DNA of 64,000 nt, taken from assembly GCF_013375035.1 (NCBI RefSeq), contig NZ_CP056032.1, forward strand, positions 3,966,001 through 4,030,000. Reading direction: 5' to 3'. This DNA is from Spirosoma sp. KUDC1026 (GTDB taxonomy: Bacteria > Bacteroidota > Bacteroidia > Cytophagales > Spirosomataceae). Below the pieces are notes generated by a model. The model did not search any database. It had not been told where the DNA came from and worked only from the letters and a program-made list of their open reading frames with translations. The position numbers and the translations under genes were made by a program. Of the stretch, positions 60,996 to 64,000 are shown piece after piece. Positions within the stretch are counted from its first letter, which is position 1; every line of letters begins with the position of its first letter.

Positions 60996-61967
60996 ATGAC
61001 TTCTGAACACGTTAAGTGCCTGATTATCGGCTCTGGCCCAGCGGGCTATACAGCGGCTATTTATGCAGCCCGGGCTAATATGAATCCCGTTCTGTACCAG
61101 GGTGGTCAACCCGGTGGCCAACTCACCATTACGACCGAAGTAGATAATTTTCCGGGATATCCGGAAGGAGTGCAAGGCCCGCAGATGATGCAGGACCTCG
61201 AAAGTCAGGCCCGCCGGTTTGGTTCCGACATTCGGTATGGCCTGGTAACCCAGGTCGAGTTCTCGGAAAATCCAGGCCGCGACAAGCCTCACCGCGCTAT
61301 TGTCGACGACAACCACGAAATCACGGCTGATTCCATCATCATCTCGACCGGCGCGTCGGCCAAATGGCTGGGGCTGCCATCCGAAATGCGGTTGAATGGC
61401 CTGGGTGTATCGGCCTGCGCCGTTTGTGACGGTTTCTTCTTCCGCAATCAGGAAGTAGCCATCGTTGGTGCGGGCGATACGGCTGCCGAAGAAGCCAGCT
61501 ACCTCGCCAACCTCTGCAAGAAAGTGTACATGATCGTGCGTCGGGACGAAATGCGCGCGTCGCGGTTCATGCAGCAGCGGGTAAAAACGGCTCCGAACAT
61601 CGAAATTCTGTACAATACCGAAACGCAGGAAATTCTAGGCGACGAAGGTGTAACGGGAGCCCGGGTAAAAAATACGGTAACGGGTGAAGAAACCGTTTTA
61701 GCTGTTACCGGCTTCTTTGTGGCTATTGGCCACAAACCGAATACGGATATTTTCAAAGCATACGTTGATCTGGATGATCACGGCTACATCATCACCGAAA
61801 AAGGCAGTACCCGCACCAATATTCCGGGGGTCTTTGCCTGTGGCGATGCGCAGGATAACGTCTACCGTCAGGCAATTACGGCAGCCGGAACCGGTTGCAT
61901 GGCGGCCCTCGATGCTGAACGTTACCTGGTCACGCTTGAAATGCAGGATCAAGAAGTTGTTCATTAA
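60996..61967 (+). CDS. trxB: Thioredoxin reductase
   Basis: A 323-residue flavoprotein reducing thioredoxin with NADPH. FAD-binding IGSGPAGYTAAIYAARA, the redox-active CAVCDG, the NADPH-binding IVGAGDTAAEEASYLA, and the late FAD motif GVFACGDAQDNVYRQA are all present. Length fits bacterial TrxB. It lies about 75 bp upstream of the M23 peptidase gene on the same strand. Confidence 0.97.
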   Translation: MTSEHVKCLIIGSGPAGYTAAIYAARANMNPVLYQGGQPGGQLTITTEVDNFPGYPEGVQGPQMMQDLESQARRFGSDIRYGLVTQVEFSENPGRDKPHRAIVDDNHEITADSIIISTGASAKWLGLPSEMRLNGLGVSACAVCDGFFFRNQEVAIVGAGDTAAEEASYLANLCKKVYMIVRRDEMRASRFMQQRVKTAPNIEILYNTETQEILGDEGVTGARVKNTVTGEETVLAVTGFFVAIGHKPNTDIFKAYVDLDDHGYIITEKGSTRTNIPGVFACGDAQDNVYRQAITAAGTGCMAALDAERYLVTLEMQDQEVVH

Positions 61968-62042
61968 CAGACTGTTCTCCGCTCCCGCCCAGCGCCCTAA
62001 CCGGTTCATTGGGCGGGAGCGATCAAATCTTTTTCGTTATCG

Positions 62043-63104
62043 ATGAGAAAAACCGCTATACAGTGGCTGTTAGCTATTGGGTGTCTGAGCATCACCCTAA
62101 CGACGCAGGCACAGGAGCGCGGGCGATTTAAAAAAAACCTGCGTATTACCCCTAAGAACCAACCGAACTCTCAGGTCTTCGAACAGCCGCAAAAAGCGGA
62201 AGACCCGTTTGATCAGGAAATGGCTCCGCTGCAGTTTAACAACCAGTTTGAGCCAAAAAAAGAACTTAACCCGGTCGTTAGCGAAGATACAAGCCAGATT
62301 GACCAAGGCGAAACCAGTGTTGTTGAAGTACTTGATTCTGTTTTGATCGGTAATGAATGGGTAAAAGCGGCCGACTATTACGCCGTTTGGGATTCCCGCA
62401 CCATCGACCCCTATAACATCAATCCGCTGGAATTCAACGAAGCCATCGACATCAAACTGTACGATCCGCCCGCCAACCGCTACTGGGCGCCCCCCCTCAA
62501 CGAGGGTAAACTAACATCGAACTTCGGCTTCCGCTGGGGCCGCTGGCACACGGGAGCCGACCTTGATCTGGAAACGGGTGATCCCATTTACTCAGCCTTT
62601 GACGGCATCGTTCGGGTAGTTGGCTGGAACGGCGATGGCTACGGGCGCTACGTTCTGGTGAGACACTATAATGGCCTCGAAACGCTCTACGGTCACATGT
62701 CGAAACAAACGGTTGAATCGGGTCAGTACGTGAAAGCGGGGGATCAGCTAGGGCTGGGTGGCAGCACGGGCCGCAGTTCGGGCCCTCACCTTCACTTCGA
62801 AACCCGCTATGAAGGCAATCCGTTTAGCCCGCTGAACATCTACACGTTCCCGGAAAACGCGCTTATTTCCGATCATTTCCTGCTGACCAGCAATGTCTGG
62901 GATTACCTGCGCGGTGGCCGGCCCTCGTCGGATGGAGGCTCGCGTCCTCGTCTTAAACGGACAATCCTGCACCGGGTTCGTTCCGGCGAAACGCTCAGTT
63001 CCATTGCCAGCCGCTACGGTATGTCGGTGTCGGCGCTGACACGTAAGAACCACATTTCCTCGCGGTCTAAACTACGTCCCGGCCAGAAGCTACGGGTGAA
63101 CTAA
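62043..63104 (+). CDS. Secreted M23 peptidase with C-terminal LysM
   Basis: A 353-residue protein with a signal peptide (LTTQAQER), an acidic low-complexity linker to about residue 135, an M23 metalloendopeptidase domain with the zinc ligands in RWHTGADLDLETG and GPHLHFETRYEG, and a LysM domain at the C-terminus (LHRVRSGETLSSIASRYGMSVSAL). It cleaves peptidoglycan cross-links and binds the wall through LysM. Bacteroidota usually have several such proteins for growth and division. It is followed by a strong terminator. Confidence 0.95.
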   Translation: MRKTAIQWLLAIGCLSITLTTQAQERGRFKKNLRITPKNQPNSQVFEQPQKAEDPFDQEMAPLQFNNQFEPKKELNPVVSEDTSQIDQGETSVVEVLDSVLIGNEWVKAADYYAVWDSRTIDPYNINPLEFNEAIDIKLYDPPANRYWAPPLNEGKLTSNFGFRWGRWHTGADLDLETGDPIYSAFDGIVRVVGWNGDGYGRYVLVRHYNGLETLYGHMSKQTVESGQYVKAGDQLGLGGSTGRSSGPHLHFETRYEGNPFSPLNIYTFPENALISDHFLLTSNVWDYLRGGRPSSDGGSRPRLKRTILHRVRSGETLSSIASRYGMSVSALTRKNHISSRSKLRPGQKLRVN

Positions 63105-63156
63105 AACAGGCTTAAGGCACTGTAAAGTTTTCGTTTGTCATTATTCTTAGTTTACA

Positions 63157-63196
63157 CGCAAAAGGGGGCTGCGAAATATCGCAGCCCCCTTTTGCG
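63157..63196. terminator. Strong bidirectional terminator
   Basis: CGCAAAAGGGGGCTGCGA and TCGCAGCCCCCTTTTGCG pair perfectly around AATA, with T- and A-rich sides. It separates the M23 gene and the convergent transglutaminase-like gene. Confidence 0.93.
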
Positions 63197-63224
63197 TAGG
63201 AATAGTAGTCAGATAGACCTTACC

Positions 63225-64000
63225 TTATTTCGTTACGGTAAAGGCTGCAATACCCTCGAACGATTTGACACGTTCGTTACGGGGGCCCTGCCGTTTAGCG
63301 AAGATATAAAGCGTATTGTCCCCCCTCTGCATCATCGGTACCGTCAGCCGGTATGTATCGCCGGTATGCTGCACCTGGACGGGCACGTTGGTCGCCCGTG
63401 ATCCGCCGACGCTGCCTACCGAGCACATAAACTCGACGTCACCTTCGTTTTTCAACGTCAGGGTAAGGTCATCGCTGGCTTCCAGCAAGCCTGTCTGCGG
63501 AAATTTCTGATCGAAGCCCAGTCGGAAGTAAGCATCGTACACTTTAGGAAACTGGTCGAACTGGGCTTTCGTAAACGGTTTTTCCAGCAACTGCCAGCTT
63601 GTTCCCTGCGGAAAGTGATTGACCGCAAAGGCCGTAGGCTCCGTCAGAAAGTAAAAATCGTTAGGCTGCAGTGCCCCCGTCGGACCAGGTTTTGCCGTCG
63701 TCTGCGCCCAGGCAATGTCAACCAGGTACCAGTCGCCATCGAGTTTAACCGCATTCCATTCGTGATCCATCTGGCGAATGGGCCGCCCCGCTTCACTATC
63801 GTTCGTACGGGAGTACCCCTTTATATTGGCGACCTCAATACCCGCCTGTTTCAGCAGGTGCTTATACAGCAACGCGAAACCGGTACAGACGGCCTTTCGG
63901 CTGTTCATAACCCGGTTTATGTATTCCAACTCGGACGAGTACCGCCGACCGCTATAGGCTGTCATGTCGTAATTGATATGCGACGTGATCCAGGTATACA
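63225..64000 (-). CDS. Transglutaminase-like protein, partial at right edge
   Basis: The frame is open from 63225 through the window edge; the start is missing, and the frame already reads YTWITSHINYD before the ATG at 63965. The catalytic triad of the transglutaminase-like/protease fold is present: Cys in KAVCTGFALLYKHLL, His in MDHEWNAVKL and Asp in WYLVDIAWAQ. The region after residue 145 (of the visible part) is a beta-rich C-terminal domain. Such proteins are found in many bacteria with uncertain roles in protein cross-linking or cleavage. It converges on the M23 peptidase gene. Confidence 0.9.
   Translation of the reverse strand, partial: YTWITSHINYDMTAYSGRRYSSELEYINRVMNSRKAVCTGFALLYKHLLKQAGIEVANIKGYSRTNDSEAGRPIRQMDHEWNAVKLDGDWYLVDIAWAQTTAKPGPTGALQPNDFYFLTEPTAFAVNHFPQGTSWQLLEKPFTKAQFDQFPKVYDAYFRLGFDQKFPQTGLLEASDDLTLTLKNEGDVEFMCSVGSVGGSRATNVPVQVQHTGDTYRLTVPMMQRGDNTLYIFAKRQGPRNERVKSFEGIAAFTVTK

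Overview
The window is a piece of a Bacteroidota chromosome, most likely a Cytophagales genus such as Spirosoma or a relative (inference). The evidence is a SusC/SusD pair, dense families of secreted glycan-degrading enzymes, a Nudix-type arabinose regulator of the Bacteroidota kind, weak ribosome-binding sites, and a GC-rich host background interrupted by one visibly AT-rich island. No rRNA, tRNA or CRISPR array was seen.

Positions 1-27,912 (all minus strand) are a large polysaccharide utilisation locus. SusC/SusD (24.6-27.9 kb) are followed by GH95, a GIY-YIG nuclease gene, GH43, GH127, a VOC protein, GH97, a second GH43, GH29, a CE6-like esterase, a BD-FAE-like esterase, four consecutive-type CE1 esterases, a GH8 exo-oligoxylanase, and a fused double CE1 esterase that leaves the window. 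GH8, two GH43, many acetyl/feruloyl esterases, GH95 and GH97 together fit a heavily decorated glucuronoarabinoxylan better than a simple xylan (inference). Gaps between these genes carry a family of long palindromes.

Positions 28,634-36,576 (minus strand) form an arabinose operon in the order araR, araB, araA, GH51 arabinofuranosidase, araD, galM, ending in a clear terminator. It uses the arabinose released by the upstream locus. A multidomain GH29 fucosidase lies just beyond araR.

Positions 39,173-50,997 are mixed chromosome: a secreted protein plus two-component system, a PepSY-like repeat lipoprotein with a coding minisatellite, an MFS transporter, a frameshifted paralogue of the 39.2-kb protein, an ArsB-type transporter, an SDR oxidoreductase with an AraC regulator, a TonB-C-like protein and a small HMA metal-binding protein.

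Positions 51,409-60,749 are an accessory island. It holds two IS3-family elements with frameshift signals, a gene tail cut by one of them, a small RHH-like protein, a caspase/CHAT-like protease, a broken PD-(D/E)xK-type nuclease gene, a DUF4062-DnaB helicase fusion, a broken unknown gene, and a decayed integrase. Removing the second IS brings the DUF4062-DnaB gene and the broken unknown gene to within about 54 bp, so the ancestral layout was probably two divergent gene pairs: a candidate undescribed defence system that is now partly degraded.

Positions 60,996-64,000 return to ordinary chromosome: thioredoxin reductase, a secreted M23/LysM peptidase, and a transglutaminase-like protein leaving the right edge.
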